Position numbers and translations under genes: made by a program | Assembly (NCBI GenBank): GCA_000697665.1 | Contig: KL197717.1 | Location: 352,761-416,760, forward strand | Source of the DNA: Jaapia argillacea MUCL 33604 | Lineage: Eukaryota > Basidiomycota > Agaricomycetes > Jaapiales > Jaapiaceae | Direction of reading: 5' to 3' | Length of the DNA: 64,000 nt | Part shown: positions 12,237 to 23,961 of the stretch, one piece after another | How the letters are laid out: each line of letters opens with the position of its first letter | Position numbering within the stretch: the stretch's first letter is position 1 | Notes under the pieces: generated by a model | The model's database searches: none | What the model saw: the letters and a program-made list of their open reading frames with translations, nothing else | What the model was told of the DNA's origin: nothing

Positions 12237-12911
12237 CTACGCCTGCCTTGCCATCGAGGCGTACATGACCGTTCCTTGCCACCATACCACCATGGCTAGA
12301 CCCAAGACACCGTGAAGAGTCCCCCACACAATCTCCGGAGTGACCTTGTAGCTGAGTTGGGTGTGAGATCAGTGAAAGCAGGGGGGCGGAAAGGGCAAGG
12401 ACTTACTGCTCCATGAGCGGGCCGAATGAATGGGGAATAAAGCGAGGAGCTTGGAAGAGGACGGTGGAGGTGATTGTGTGGTATAAGCAGAGGGCGATTG
12501 CGAGCGCTCGTTTGCCGGGGAGAAACTCTGAAAATGGAAAGATTAAAAGGATGTCTGGGACGAAGTTATCCTGCACGTGCCTGGTAGTGGGAAACAGAGC
12601 AAGCATGCGACACAGGTGGCAAGGACCAAGCAAGCGTACAACTGGGACCAGTGTGAGAAATGGGGGGTTCGCTGCATGGATTTTGTTGCTGGACATACCT
12701 TGATGAACACCAGAGTGGTGTTGTTCATTTGCATGAATGGTAATGCATGGGGAGACCAGATACCCTGAATTGCCAGCGGAATTTCCAGGGCAATATGGAC
12801 CAAGAAAACGATGGACCTATGACCTCAGCTCGGTGAGTACGTTTTCGAAAGTTTGACCTGGGTTGATACTCACAAAGGGCTTCGGGGAGCGACGACCTGT
12901 GGTTGGGACAT
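12237..12911 (-). CDS. Small four-helix integral membrane protein
   Basis: Five exons give a protein of about 150 residues. It starts MSQPQVVAPRSPL and has four hydrophobic segments: IVFLVHIALEIPLAIQG; LYACLVLATCVACLLCF; ALAIALCLYHTITSTVLF; and IVWGTLHGVLGLAMVVWW. Between them lie HALPFMQMNNTTLVFIK and EFLPGKRA. One intron must run 12580-12528 (53 bases) with a GC donor and an AG acceptor. Splicing there joins CFPLP to EFLPGKRALA, whereas the unspliced frame soon stops. The pattern looks like a conserved fungal membrane protein, but I cannot name the family. It is transcribed divergently from the TPR gene, with little more than 100 to 250 bases between the likely starts. Confidence 0.8.
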
Positions 12912-13163
12912 GGTTGAAGGAAGAGACTGCAGAAGAGTAGTATGGGAAAGTTTGAAACAAAACTTACACGTCCACGGTGTGTTGGACGAAAGCTGTATGG
13001 TTCACATCTTATCCGCCCGATAGCATGTGCCAGCGTACGTACACCAGATAAGATTGCCTCCGCCCGCGAATTTTCTTCCGCGACGACGGGCGTTCTGGGC
13101 GTCGATCACGAACTCGGTGTTCAATAACACGCTCAATACCGACTCCTGGTTCCTGGCCAGGTA

Positions 13164-14904
13164 TTGACCTCGCAAAAGTATCAGAATGATGTCGACATCT
13201 ACATCGCTGAGGCTATTTCAGGGGAATCTCTCATCCATGTTCGCACAAACGTCGCCAGACGTTCACACGCAGTCCCTGCCCCGAAATCTGGTGCTTTATT
13301 TGGAGGAAGGACATTTGCATCCTCATCACCATCTGGGTTCACAGCTCAAAGTCACTCTCGTATCTTCACAGTCTTTGGCATACTTCTCGCCGTTGGCGTG
13401 GGGACCACAGCGTACGGACTGTAAGTAAGCCCTGCATTTCCAGCCCAGTTTGACATGCGGATTTACCCTTCGAGAAAGGTATGAGTTCTTTTCGTCCTTC
13501 AATATCTGGCCTTCAGAAGTACGGAGCGACCTCCGTGCTGGAATAAAAGCCAAACATCAAGGGGATCTCGCACTAAGCGAACGGTTCCTTAGGCGGTGAG
13601 TTCCATCCCCCTCGCTTTCCCTTTACGCTCTGACACTGGCTTCCTATCTGAAGAGCATTAGATACCGCGTTATCACTCCCTGTCAACACATTCTCCCCCG
13701 AACCCTACCTCAAGATTTCGGGTATCGCCATCTCACTCGCAGAAGTTCTAGAGTCGAACAACCGTCCTAAAGAAGCTTATGAAGTTTACGAAAACATTCT
13801 TTCTCGGTTACAGAAAGCTCTGGTATTCGGACAGGAGCTTCAGAGCCAGCGTTTACACAGCGGCGTCCGTGTGTCATCCGATACCGAAAATGAGGATGTT
13901 GTAAAGGAAGGTGAAGAGGAAGAGTTGATGTTGACAGGGCCAGAACGGTTGCGGGCTATTTCCATTGCTTCCAAGTTAGGCGAGATGGCGGAGACATACC
14001 AACAACCCCTCGAGGAAGAAGAGAAGTGGTTGACTTGGGCAGTCGAAGAACTCCTTAGGACTCTTCGAGACTCGCAGAGGCATCCTCACCTTCCCTCCCC
14101 TGATAATCAAGAACATCGAAAGTCCAACGAGGAGAAGGAGGAGCAAGAAGTGAAGCTTGTCTTGTCAGATCTTGATTTACCTCATTGGGTGAGGAAGACA
14201 GATATCGGTGCACCTATCGAAGCCCTCGGTGCGTTTTATGCCAAGTCCGGGAAACTCGAGTGCGTATGTTGTCGTACTTCCGCACTATCTGTTGCTAACC
14301 AGAATTGAAGATACGCAATGCCTCTCTACCTCCAAGCCGTCTCACTCCTCATCCCTCCCCCCGGATCGCACCACGTAGCATCTCCCGAAGATACATGTAG
14401 AGGTAAAGCCCTCTCACTTCCTGTGGCGTATCCACGACTCAGCGCTACTCTTATACCAGCTGCACAATTGATGAATAACCTGTCTGAACTCATCATGCGC
14501 GGCAAACCTACACCCCAGGCACTCCACCAAGCCGAAGCTTGGGCTCAACAAGCACTCGGAACGATCAGAAAGACCGAAAGCAAAGCACGAGATCCCGGAC
14601 AGCTAGCTGTGTGTGAGCAGGCCTTGGGTGCTGTGTTGTTCAACCTCGCATCCTTCTCGGAGGTCCGTGTTCTCTCTCTCGTCCCCGCTTGGTGATAGGC
14701 TCAATGTTCGATTTGGTATTTCAGATGAGAGACGACCGAGAGAAAGCACGAGAGCTGTTCACTGCCAGCTGGGAGCAATCGAAACATGTGAAGTCGCAAG
14801 AGGGCATTTTGGAAGCTCGAGCGGCCCTTCGGAGACTCGATAGATTAGATCGCACTGCATCAAAAAATGGCTCTCAAGCCGGAGAGATAAAGCCCTCGTC
14901 GTAA
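13164..14904 (+). CDS. Mitochondrial TPR protein, TTC19/Mgr3-like
   Basis: The first long exon has a basic, Ser-rich, Asp/Glu-poor run like a mitochondrial presequence (VARRSHAVPAPKSGALFGG). A single hydrophobic helix (IFTVFGILLAVGVGTTAYGL) follows. Later exons carry helix pairs of the tetratricopeptide type: SDLRAGIKAKHQGDLALSE; PYLKISGIAISLAEVLE and NRPKEAYEVYENILSRL; LGAFYAKSGKLE...YAMPLYLQAVSLL; and AVCEQALGAVLFNLASFSEM followed by REKARELFTASWEQSK. This layout fits TTC19, which assists complex III, and yeast Mgr3, an adaptor of the i-AAA protease; I cannot decide between them. The 5' end is not settled: 13164 only marks where the frame opens, with no ATG before the presequence. A short upstream exon from ATG 13025 spliced to about 13221 would work. 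The gene converges with SEC62, with 69 bases between the stops. Confidence 0.78.
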
Positions 14905-14973
14905 ACCAGAATGAAACGAAGTCTATGTCCAAGAGAATCCATATACATCGCGAGTAGACAGTCGTCTCGACCA

Positions 14974-15943
14974 TCATGAATCATCTGGAACCTCCTCGAT
15001 CCTCGCTGCCCTACTCGCCGGACGAGAATCATCCAGTCCCGAATCTTGTACCTCTTCGATATGAGCGCCACTACCACTACCATTCTCCGCCTTGTCCTTT
15101 CCTTTCTTGCTCTTCTCCTTCTTCCCGGCCCTCTTCTTTGGGAGATCCCATTCCCACACTGGGATAAACGAGTCGACCTGAGTAGGTGAGGAGGAGATGA
15201 TCGTGAGCTCGAGGAATTGGCTGTATAAACGAGTGTACTCACAAATCCAACGTCGGCGAAGAGATTTGGGAATATCCAGATACCAGGTGACGCCACAATG
15301 ATAGTGATGATATAAAAGATCAACCGCACAATAGCGATCGCAAAGAACAAGCCCAACAATCCTAAAACTCCAATACTCAGATACCAAACTCCCAATCGCA
15401 GGATGGGTGGCCATAGCGGGAACATGACGCCAGCGAGCATAATGGCGACCATGGCGATTCCTCCGACGTAGGTGGTCCATTGAGAACCTTCGTAAAACCA
15501 TGCAAAGTATTCGTCGGTCTTGAATTGTTGTTCTCTGATGATTTGGAGGACTTTGGGAGAGGATGCGGAGGAGCCCGAGGGGTCGCCTCGTTGAACTCTG
15601 AGGAAGAAGGCGAAGGGAATTATGGAGTGTAGGACGGTTTGGGCTTCGGATTCGGAGGTGACTTTTGGGACGTTCTTGAGTTTCGCATAAGCGGGTGTGA
15701 GGAGCGCTTTCACAGCGGATTTGCCTGCAAAGAAGGATAGAAATCTTTGAATTCGAACAGCATAGATTGATCAAGGGAGATGGATGGGGACATACCTTTA
15801 AAGTAGTCTATGCGTTTGCCGCCTAGGACGCCGACTCTGACTTTCATGCCAGCTTTGCTGCTACGTAAGAAATCCACTACATTTCGAAGTTCCTTCGGAA
15901 CTTTCTGCTGCTGCTCGACAGCCGACATTGATACTGAGGACAT
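14974..15943 (-). CDS. SEC62: ER protein translocation subunit Sec62
   Basis: Sec62 works with the Sec61 channel and Sec63 in post-translational import into the endoplasmic reticulum. The first exon gives VPKELRNVVDFLRSS and VRVGVLGGKRIDYFKG. After an intron the protein continues KALLTPAYAKLKNVPKV, then FFLRVQRGD, DEYFAWFYEGSQWTTYVGG and two adjacent membrane segments (GIAMVAIMLAGVMFPLWP and IGVLGLLGLFFAIAIVRLIFY). Then come SPGIWIFPNLFADVGF and, after a second intron, VDSFIPVWEWDLPKK followed by a Lys-rich and then acidic cytosolic tail. This order of domains is characteristic of fungal Sec62. ATG 15943 matches the usual short N-terminus; the frame is open further upstream to 16018, but that extension has no conserved features. 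Confidence 0.94.
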
Positions 15944-18145
15944 TATGGCTCCTCTGAACCGAAAATTTTCAGGATATGGATGGGATTTGTGTGCTGGGTT
16001 GCTTACCTGGCGGTACAATGTGAGGGGATGGGAGAAGGAGAGGTTGGCGGACGCGTTGTGGCATTCCGAAAGCGCGATGTGCTGGCGTCCCGAAGGCTGG
16101 TCGCTTACGCAAGAATTTCCATTTTAGACGGACATGCTTGGCCATGTGGCGGGTCTTCCATCGACACTGAACATTTACCAGCAGGTCACTGGGAAGTTTC
16201 GGTGTACATCCGCACTCCTAGCTCAGTGTATTGGATACAATCACTTTGTGTAAATCTCAACTTGAATTAATTCCTCTCTCCAATTTTCCTATAGCATACC
16301 GACTAACCCTGGACCCAGTGGAGTGAATGTCCTTTCCGTTACTCTCACGATGAGAGACTTGCCATCGAATCACATCTCGATTCTTCGAGCGCCCCTTCAA
16401 CCAAATCGCTCAGAACCGGGAATGAATCCTTGGGGAACTTTACCAGCTGAACCGAACCCCAGCATGGTTCAAACGTCACTCAAACTGCTGGCGTAGAGAT
16501 AATAGCTTGAATGCACTTGCGCCGGGCGACCTAGCTGTGATTGACGAAGGGATGATATCACCTGTCGTCAGACATTTGTTGGACAATGGAGACGTCCGCT
16601 CGGTATAAATGAGATTAAAACTCTACTCAAGATAAGCACACGGGATTGCATGGTGGGTGGGAGAACCAGCTTCAAAGGGGAAAGAGTATTATGAACATTT
16701 TACAATGATGACAGTTATAGTGGAGTCCGAGTGCAAGATATGGTGAGGACTCACGGCAGTTTCACCACGAGGGAGCAAATCCTCGAGGTCTCTGCCTATG
16801 GTCACCGTGAAGGTTCGGAGCCGATAAGTAGAGGTGATGTCACCATCTCAGTTATGAGTGCAGCCGACGACGAGCCATGAGCAGAAGGGAACATTGCGCA
16901 TGGAGTGGCTCATCTGATATATACACCATGGTTCGGCAGCCGGATTACATGTGAAGAATTGACCATGGGATAACTTGCCAACAACGATGAGATACGTGCG
17001 AGCTTGACACCAGAGACTCGACCAGCAGCAAGTGACACAAATTCCAAGAATAGTCAAAAGAATAGTCGCTGGATGCTAGACGTCGGAGCCGTTGCATCTC
17101 ATGGTTGGAAGAAAGAAACTGTCAGACATGTGAATCCAAGCAACCCACGGCGGTGTCAACTGGGCGGTGGCTGTTGAACCTCGGGTCAATGTGGTTCCAG
17201 AGAAATTCTGATTTCTCCACCTGCTTTCATGCTGGGAGTTGTGAGCCTTGTGGGTGGAGAGAAGATATCGGTTCGAATGTATGTAGATCTTGTGTAAAAA
17301 TAGAGCTTGGCTTGCCTGAGAACTTGATTCCGACAAGCTGTCAAGTTCGAGGACAAGAGGACAAATTGCGGCACCATTTCATTCCACCAAGCAAACCGAG
17401 ACAACCCAGAATGCAGCTTGAGCGAACGCTCAGGTTGGGCTCTGCGGGCTCGCTGCCGTCTCCTGCTGTCGAGAACAGGCTCGGAATGGGCGAGGACGAC
17501 ACAGCCTCGAGAAATAAGGTATTCGAGGCACTGAGGCAGGCAAGAAAACTAGGTTCAATGATCGGAGAACGTCACAGGACTATCGATAAGCGCCGGCCTC
17601 TGGTTCTCCGCCGCCTCCGATGTCAAGGACTCCGTCGTTGGCCAAGCGGCCCAAGCCATCTGCAGCTGGCCGCTTGGCGAGAGAGAAGGCCTGAAAACTT
17701 TAGATGCATCCTATTTCTTTCTTATTTCTCTTGCTTTTACTTACTCTCTGATAATTCTCGGGTCCGCTGAGCCACCTGTCCAATCGCTCCACAGCACGTA
17801 GCGGCATCATATACCCATCTCAAGGACATATTCAGGCTGGGACGCCTGGCTCGGTCTACCGCAGTTGTAGGTTCGTGATGCAATCCGGCTCACGGATTGA
17901 TATGCGTGTCAATGGAGCCAAGTGGGCATGTGATGGCATTGTTTCTCTGACCGATGCTGTTTTTCCCTATGACAGCCGAACCGTCCTCTGAGCCACACGA
18001 TCACGCTCTTTCCCCCTTCCATCATCGAACTTCCTTCAAACAACAAGGTCAGACCCCTTCGTTCCTCGCGCTGAATCTCCTTTAATTATTCCGAGGTATA
18101 GGTGGTGCCTTGAACACACGTATATAACACCGGCATATTTCCAGA
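15944..18145. other. 2.2 kb intergenic region
   Basis: It contains the divergent promoters of SEC62 and the next gene. A plus-strand open frame at 17105-17770 and a Cys-rich minus-strand frame at 17057-16848 show no recognisable domain or supporting splice structure. The only structured element is an 11-base inverted repeat near 17650, listed separately. Confidence 0.5.
17641..17678. repeat. Perfect 11-base inverted repeat
   Basis: GCCAAGCGGCC at 17641-17651 is matched exactly by its reverse complement at 17668-17678, with a 16-base spacer. It could form a hairpin or be a palindromic binding site. No T-run follows and no gene end is near. Confidence 0.55.
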
Positions 18146-19692
18146 ATGGCAGATGAGTTCAGACCCAAGTTCCCCTTGGATCCCTTTGCTCCTGCTCGTC
18201 GAGAATATTGGTCCGTTGAGTTGGAGAGATTAATCGCGAATATGGGACGCGACGTCTATCTTATCTTGGGAGGTACGTGATGCGCTTCTTGCTGTGCCAA
18301 ATAAGGTTCGATCCTGAATCCTACTCTTGCTGTTTAGCACCGACGATCAGGGACCTCGAGCCTCTGATCCACACTGTCCAATTCTCCAGTACATTGCTCA
18401 TCATCGTCACTCACGATGCACCTGTGATCCCGCCTACTGCGGTACCCACCATACGGATATTACGCCTCGCCACACCCTTCAGCGTCGAGGGAGCGGGGGC
18501 TGTACGCTTGGTCAACATTCTGGAATGGGCAGAACGCGTAGCTCGAGTTTGGCGAAAGAGAGGAGGGGTGGGTTACGAAGAGTTGTTTGAGGGAGAGTGC
18601 TTGATGTCAAAGCCAGAACCTCGAGATTCTGGAGCGGCGATTTTCCGGATAACTAACAAATCATCCTCCCAACTGGTTTCTCCTCCTCCCCCAACTCGCA
18701 ATCGAGCTGTATCTCACAAGCTGAACAGAGGATCTGGTATCAATCTCCCCACCCCCGATCCTACACAAAGAGCTTTCGACGCTCTGATCAACTTCTTACC
18801 TCGAGAGTTACCTTCCAAGTCGCTTCTCAAGCATGTTATCCTCATCACCACCATAAGCCGTCCATTTCTAGTGGCCGCTGCTCCTCCACGTCCCATTCGA
18901 CAATCACAACCTCCATCGCGAAGCTCATTTTTCCGTCGTCCGACATCGACTCTCTCTCTGCCAATGATGGGAGGCAAGAGCCGAGACTCGCTGGCTGCAT
19001 CCGTCTGTGAATTTCCACCTCCTTCACCCATCGATGGTCACGTCCTCCACCTCCTACCACCCCAGCGTCCGGGGTCTTCCATCTCCAAGCTCGTTCACAA
19101 TATGGAGTCTTTCCTCATATCATTCCATTACCCTCCGTCCCATCAAGTGATACCCAAAAACCACACCCAACGTATTTGTCCATACTTGACTACCATCAAC
19201 GCCTTTGCCTCTTTTCTCCCGAATTCCCCTGGGGAAGATTCTGAGTGGACCCTTGCAGAAGCCATTCTGTGCGGCGCTCTGGATCCCGAGATTGGTCCGA
19301 AGAAAAAGGAAGTTTTACCTCGGGCTTGGATACCAAACACGAAGAAGTGCAGAATGCCTCCCTCCCCAGCCTCCTCTCTCCCTCCAAGTCCTCCGCGGCT
19401 TGTTTATCGCCGTGATAAACCTGCTGATAGCGGATACGCAACTCAAAGTGATAATACTTCGTCCATGACGGACTCCCCGCCATCTTCTCCCACATATCCT
19501 CCGAGAGCGCGAAAGCGCTCTCCCAGTATGTCTGGGTCTGAAGACTCGACGCTTGGCACGCCACCTACGGTACCCCAGAAGGACTTGGTGCTGGTTAATG
19601 GCCGGATGGAGAAAGTGCAAGAAGTCCCTGTCATTGATCTTGGAAAGGATCATAAACGAGGATGGAGATTCTGGAGGGCGCTTGGACGCTAG
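18146..19692 (+). CDS. Hypothetical protein with Ser/Pro-rich C-terminal half
   Basis: Exon 1 starts MADEFRPKFPLDPFAPARRE and ends in NMGRDVYLILG. A phase-1 intron (about 18272-18338) joins it to PTIRDLEPLIHTVQFSSTLL. Exon 2 then runs to the stop without further introns. The first part looks folded: a beta-strand-like VYLILG, SSTLLIIVTHDAP, TIRILRLATPF, and a helix VRLVNILEWAERVARVWRK. A second ordered stretch (AFDALINFLPRELPSKSLLKHVILITT) follows a polar linker. The rest is disordered and rich in Ser, Pro and Thr, ending RGWRFWRALGR. There is no signal peptide or clear membrane helix. I do not recognise the family. The gene stands alone between intergenic stretches, so the context gives no clue. 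Confidence 0.72.
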
Positions 19693-20169
19693 TCGTGTTT
19701 TCTCCATTGACTGACATGACATATACGACTAAACAAAGATTCATTCATTCTAGATAACAGACTCTAATGGACTACTATATCTCGCTTTACTACACACACT
19801 CGTTGCATTTGCTCGCTATTTCTCGTTTATTCTCATATTGCTCTGAGCATCGTCATACATGTACACTAACATCATCAATTCGAAACTGGAGTAGACACAT
19901 ACACAGTACATGTATCCATTACATTTTCCCCAACTATCGCGGCGTGAGAGGACCCGTAGTTGGGAGCAATACACTCGTTCTTCATTTTCCAACCACCACC
20001 GGTATTGTTGTGAGCGAGGTTCGAACCCCCGAAGTGAAAGCCGATCCGCGCCGAGGCCTTTGAAACCCTAACCTACAATTCTTGAACACGACCACCAATT
20101 CTCGCTGGACATTTCTGCTACTTTGCTCCTTGCCCTCCGTTCCGCGGGTGTCAAGCCACCGAGGTTCTC
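19693..20169. other. Intergenic region
   Basis: 3' flank of the hypothetical gene and promoter of the mL59 gene. Around 20015-20032 there is a GGTTCGAACCC run like a tRNA T-arm, but no matching acceptor or D-arm (see rejected items). Confidence 0.5.
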
Positions 20170-20964
20170 ATGTCCATCAATCCATCCTCATCCGCCTTCC
20201 AGGCCATAAAAAAGTTTCGCCTCACCTCCATCCTCGCCGCCAATTCGAAAGTAGTCAAGCAATTCGCGGCGCCCCCAAAGAAGGATGAAGCTTCCACCAA
20301 ACCCGTCGTCCTCGCCGTACCAAACCCTTTTCTTCCCACTCCACTCGGGAAGAAAGGATGGAAGGGACCGAAATACTCTTTGAGGCAACAGGTGGAGTTG
20401 GTGAGACACGCGAGGGCGACGAATACTTTACACCTCCTCCCTCCCGGACCCAAGTTTTCCGCCCAAGAACTGGGAGCGGTGATACAAGCCGCCAAGGAGA
20501 TTGCGGGAGAGTTTGGGAAGGATAATTGGTGGGCGCGTCCTGTTGTATGGCAGGCGCCAGAGAAGAAACGGGTTGACAAGGTTGAAGGTGGTGCTTCGGA
20601 GAAGCAGGCGAGTGCGTTGGCGGAGAAGCAGCAGAAGAAGCAGCATCCTTTCGCTCGTGTTACGGTGAAGGTGGAGAAGAAGAAGGTTGGAGGACTGCTC
20701 AAGCTTTATGCGAACAGGAAGAGGATGTTCAAGGGACATGCTTGGGAGAGGGCCCTTCCGAAGAGGAAGAGGAGGCAGAGTATGTTGTTGAGGGATATGG
20801 ACAAGAGAGTTCTTCGGTACAAGACTGTGCGTATTTCATTCGTTTTCATCGTAGGGCGCGATGGTACTGACGATTGACGCGTTTGTTTACAGTATCACGC
20901 GAAGAGACGCCCGAACCCTCTCGCCCCTCCCCGGGCAACGAAGGCCGCAAAACTTCCCTACTAG
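20170..20964 (+). CDS. Mitochondrial large-subunit ribosomal protein mL59 (Mrpl25 family)
   Basis: Two exons (20170-20826 and 20893-20964) encode 242 residues. Residues 1-35 are basic and poor in acidic residues, as expected for mitochondrial import or rRNA contact. The signature of the Mrpl25/mL59 family follows: NPFLPTPLGKKGWKGPKYSL, then RQQVELVRHARATNTLHLLP. The remainder is very rich in Lys and Arg, with KLYANRKRMFKGHAWERALP and KRKRRQSMLLRDMDKRV. The short second exon ends YHAKRRPNPLAPPRA...LPY. I rely on the NPFLP...YSLR...LPP pattern known from yeast Mrpl25; sequence elsewhere is too variable to judge. The protein would sit in the mitochondrial large ribosomal subunit, the particle that MTG1 (9927-11942) helps to assemble. 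Confidence 0.85.
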
Positions 20965-21299
20965 ATTATCCACCATATATTCTGTTGCTGCTCTTCAATC
21001 CAGTCATCTACTTCCAGACCGCATCGTTCTCCGCTCTGATCTTTACACCTGACACTCCCCAGAGGCAATGTCGAAACGCCCAAAGTCGGATTGCAGAATA
21101 AGTATGTGACCCAAGTTACAAACCAGCTAAATGAGTTGGGTGCCCGTGTATCCCAAAGCTCAAAACCGATGGAGAAATATGAAGTGTCAAAAGTGCTACG
21201 CGTTCAAAGTGAATAGGGACTGTACGATTCGATGTAAAGTTCCGCAAAAATCTAAGATCGTGTTACTTGTCCGGTGCAAATATCATCTGATGATCTACG

Positions 21300-22290
21300 A
21301 CGAGGACGTGGTGGAGGCTCGGTGCTCGGGGTAGCTGCGAACGGAGGGAAGTAACCATCTGATGGTGATGACGAGGATGATGGGGATGTTGACGGACGTT
21401 GGTGGGAGGGAGCCGTACGAGGAGATGTTCGAGGAGATGTTCTGACCAGATTTTGACGTCCAGCGATAATCCAGTATGGCGCTCCTCGTTGATCGGTTGG
21501 CTGGTAGATCAGGGATTAGCATGGATAATGCGTCGTATGCCGCTTCATACCTTCTTTGACTCGGAGGAGGTATCTGAGTCACGAATACACACATATCAGT
21601 ATGATAGAGCTCAAGATTAAGGGCGGTTGTGTGCTCACGAGCTCGAATACATTTGAATAGTTGCACCTTGCCATCAGGCATCATCAAACAACAATAAGAA
21701 GATTCCTCATATTCAACTCCAGTGTTCCATACTTGTGCCGTGGCTGGTATCCCTCCCGAAGGTACGTTAATATCTGCTCTCACAATACCCCGAGGAACAA
21801 ACTTGTAATTCTTCGGTAGTGAAGTAGCTGATGATATCGGCCCGTTACGAGAACTGCGAAGCCTCTTCCATCGAGAGGGAGCGATACGAGGCTGAGATAC
21901 AACCGCTGTTCAGGATGTTTGGGGATTTGAGTGCGGAAGACGTACATCAAAACTGTCACTTGAGGTGTCTGCAGTTGGCAATTAGTATGAGAACTACGAA
22001 AGGGAGATGGAAGTATGGGAGAGACATACGTGTTTCGAGGCATTGATACTGGTCAACACTACCATCTGAGTAGGGTATCCCACAACGAGAACCCACATGG
22101 AAAACGACTCCAGGACTCCAAACACGAGTGGTAGGTTCTTGGAAATTTTCCCATTGAAGCGCCTGCGCTCGCACCGGTGAAGTCGTGGTGGGTTGATCCA
22201 TCGAGACTGGAGGTGCAGATGCACAAGAGATGAAAGGAATCCAACCGAGACGAAGAGAGGAGTAGGGTCAAGTGTGATCGAGGACTTTAT
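21300..22290 (-). CDS. Unresolved hypothetical protein, several exons
   Basis: At least three protein-like exons lie on the minus strand. The first has QPTTTSPVRAQALQWENFQ and VWSPGVVFHVGSRCGIPY. The second has RSSRNGPISSATSLPKNYKF and RADINVPSGGIPATAQVWNT, then VEYEESSYCCLMMPDGKVQL. A third has YEAAYDALSMLIPDLPANRS and ends in a Ser/Pro-rich tail. Alternating hydrophobic strands and paired cysteines suggest a beta-rich, perhaps secreted, domain, but no signal peptide could be tied to a start codon. Exon boundaries and both ends are approximate. I do not recognise the family. Confidence 0.45.
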
Positions 22291-22330
22291 CCCTCCATTC
22301 TTTACACAGACGCTCTGGATCTTGGAAGGT

Positions 22331-23961
22331 ATTCGAGAGTATGCATTGACTGATTAGCCATGAGTAATCCGGCGACGGTGGTAGTGGCAGAACTATGCAG
22401 AAGTAGGGACTAAGAGTCGAGCGAACTCTGGGCGGCTATCCGCTTTTGGTAGGTAGATGCGACTCGAGCGGTTATCGGTGTGTTGGTGACTTTGAAGGGG
22501 GCGTACAGAGGGAGGAAAGCACTTGGATTCAACCGTGATACTCAACAACCAGTAATTCGGTGAAGACCTGTGGCGTATCTGACATCCAGAGAGTTGGTTG
22601 AGGTAAGGTATTTCTAGAGATCAGGCACGAACCTGAAATGCAAGGGGATGATCGGGCGGAAATTGCGGCACAACTGGGAGTCAGTGGCTAGACATTGTAA
22701 GCCAAGATATCATGTCGAAACCTCGACCACAATATAAAGGCTCGGTGGCAAGGAGAACGAGTCGACCCCGGGGTGGGAAGCACAGCGGGAAAACGAGAAG
22801 ACTGAAACTAAGCAAAACGGTTACAGGCCCAGATATCTTTTGGGAAATTCGGCGAGTCAAAAGGTTCCTTGTGGTAAGTAGGCTCAGGGCCACGCGTGAC
22901 GCCAGCACCCAGGATGTTGTGGGGGAGCCTTCTCCTTAAGCTTGTAGTTGCTTAGGAGGTCTACATAGGCTTTAGACGAAGCCACCCTCCTTGAGTTCCG
23001 AATTATCTTCCTTCGGGCTCTTTCAGGGCAACGGCCTGTGATAATGTCGCCCTTCTTCCCCATCCTCCGGTCATTCACATGGTGATAGACTACTTTTCTC
23101 GTGAACAGAGAGTCAGAGGAAACCGGTGACCTACGCAGGGTCAGATATAGATAGACATTTCGAAGGAATCAACTCCTCGAGCCTCGAGGCGCGAGGAACT
23201 GGGCGAGGGTGCGAATTCGATGCCGAGTGGGATCTGCGCCACTCGCCATCGCAGAGTCAAAGTGAGCAACTGCGGGGGGCGGGGGCCATGGTATACCAGG
23301 AATGTTATACCTTGGACCTTACAGCCAGATGACGTCGATGTGTAGGTCAAACATTGACCTCGTTAAGGTGGGGCGTGCTGATGCACTTTTCATCTAACCG
23401 AGAAAACTGGCCTGCTGATTGGACACGCCCATCTCGGCACAGTTGATCGAACACCCGGAACTAGTAATCCGTTGTGAACATACATCATCAAGTTCGCCGC
23501 AAACTTTCAGTTATATGTTTGGTCATTTCCTTGCTCTTCCATTTCTCTTCTCCTCGTAACGACTTTCACGATATACCGCACGACTCCCAGCCTGGGACCC
23601 TACCGCTGGCACTCTGATATCGACGATCCGAAATCCTCCACTGGATCTTCTTCATCTAGCTGCCCCCTACTGCAGTCCGGCTTTGTCTTTGAGCTGCACG
23701 GGGTGCCAAACTTGGTTTGAAGCACGAGCGCAGGCTCTATGGACAATAGGACGTCATCATTTCAGGTGTGTGTCTATGCTTAAATTTGGCTCGTTCCCAA
23801 TGAACACTTTTCTGCTCAAGTTGCGCTTCATCAAGAAGCTTTCCAACGTCAGAGTCAAGTTTGCTCGACAAAAGAGCTCGGATCTGAAGGGACCCGACAC
23901 CTTCTATCGTGGAGGCGCTCGGTCCATGGACTTGGGCCAAGGCCGTTGTCGAAAGCCTTTC
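22331..23961. other. 1.6 kb intergenic region
   Basis: Probably the divergent 5' regions of the minus-strand hypothetical and the PH-domain gene. The frame of the PH-domain gene is open from 23683 but lacks conserved features before the ATG at 23962. CT-rich runs near 23530-23660 resemble a fungal core promoter and leader. No gene, repeat or RNA recognised. Confidence 0.5.

Noticed and set aside
13186-13428. Frame beginning MMSTSTSLRLFQGNLSS as N-terminus of the TPR gene
   Set aside because: It looks like a mitochondrial presequence, but no splice pair brings it into the frame of the membrane helix and TPR region.
16848-17057. Short Cys-rich minus-strand frame resembling a small secreted protein
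   Set aside because: The hydrophobic start lacks a proper cleavage region, and no upstream exon or family match supports it.
17105-17770. Plus-strand open frame of 221 codons with several CxxC pairs
   Set aside because: Cysteine spacing fits no zinc-binding family, the end is low in complexity, and no promoter or splice support was seen.
20010-20035. tRNA-like T-arm with GGTTCGAACCC
   Set aside because: The T-stem has a mismatch and neither strand offers a matching acceptor stem, D-arm or anticodon arm at the right distance, even allowing an intron.
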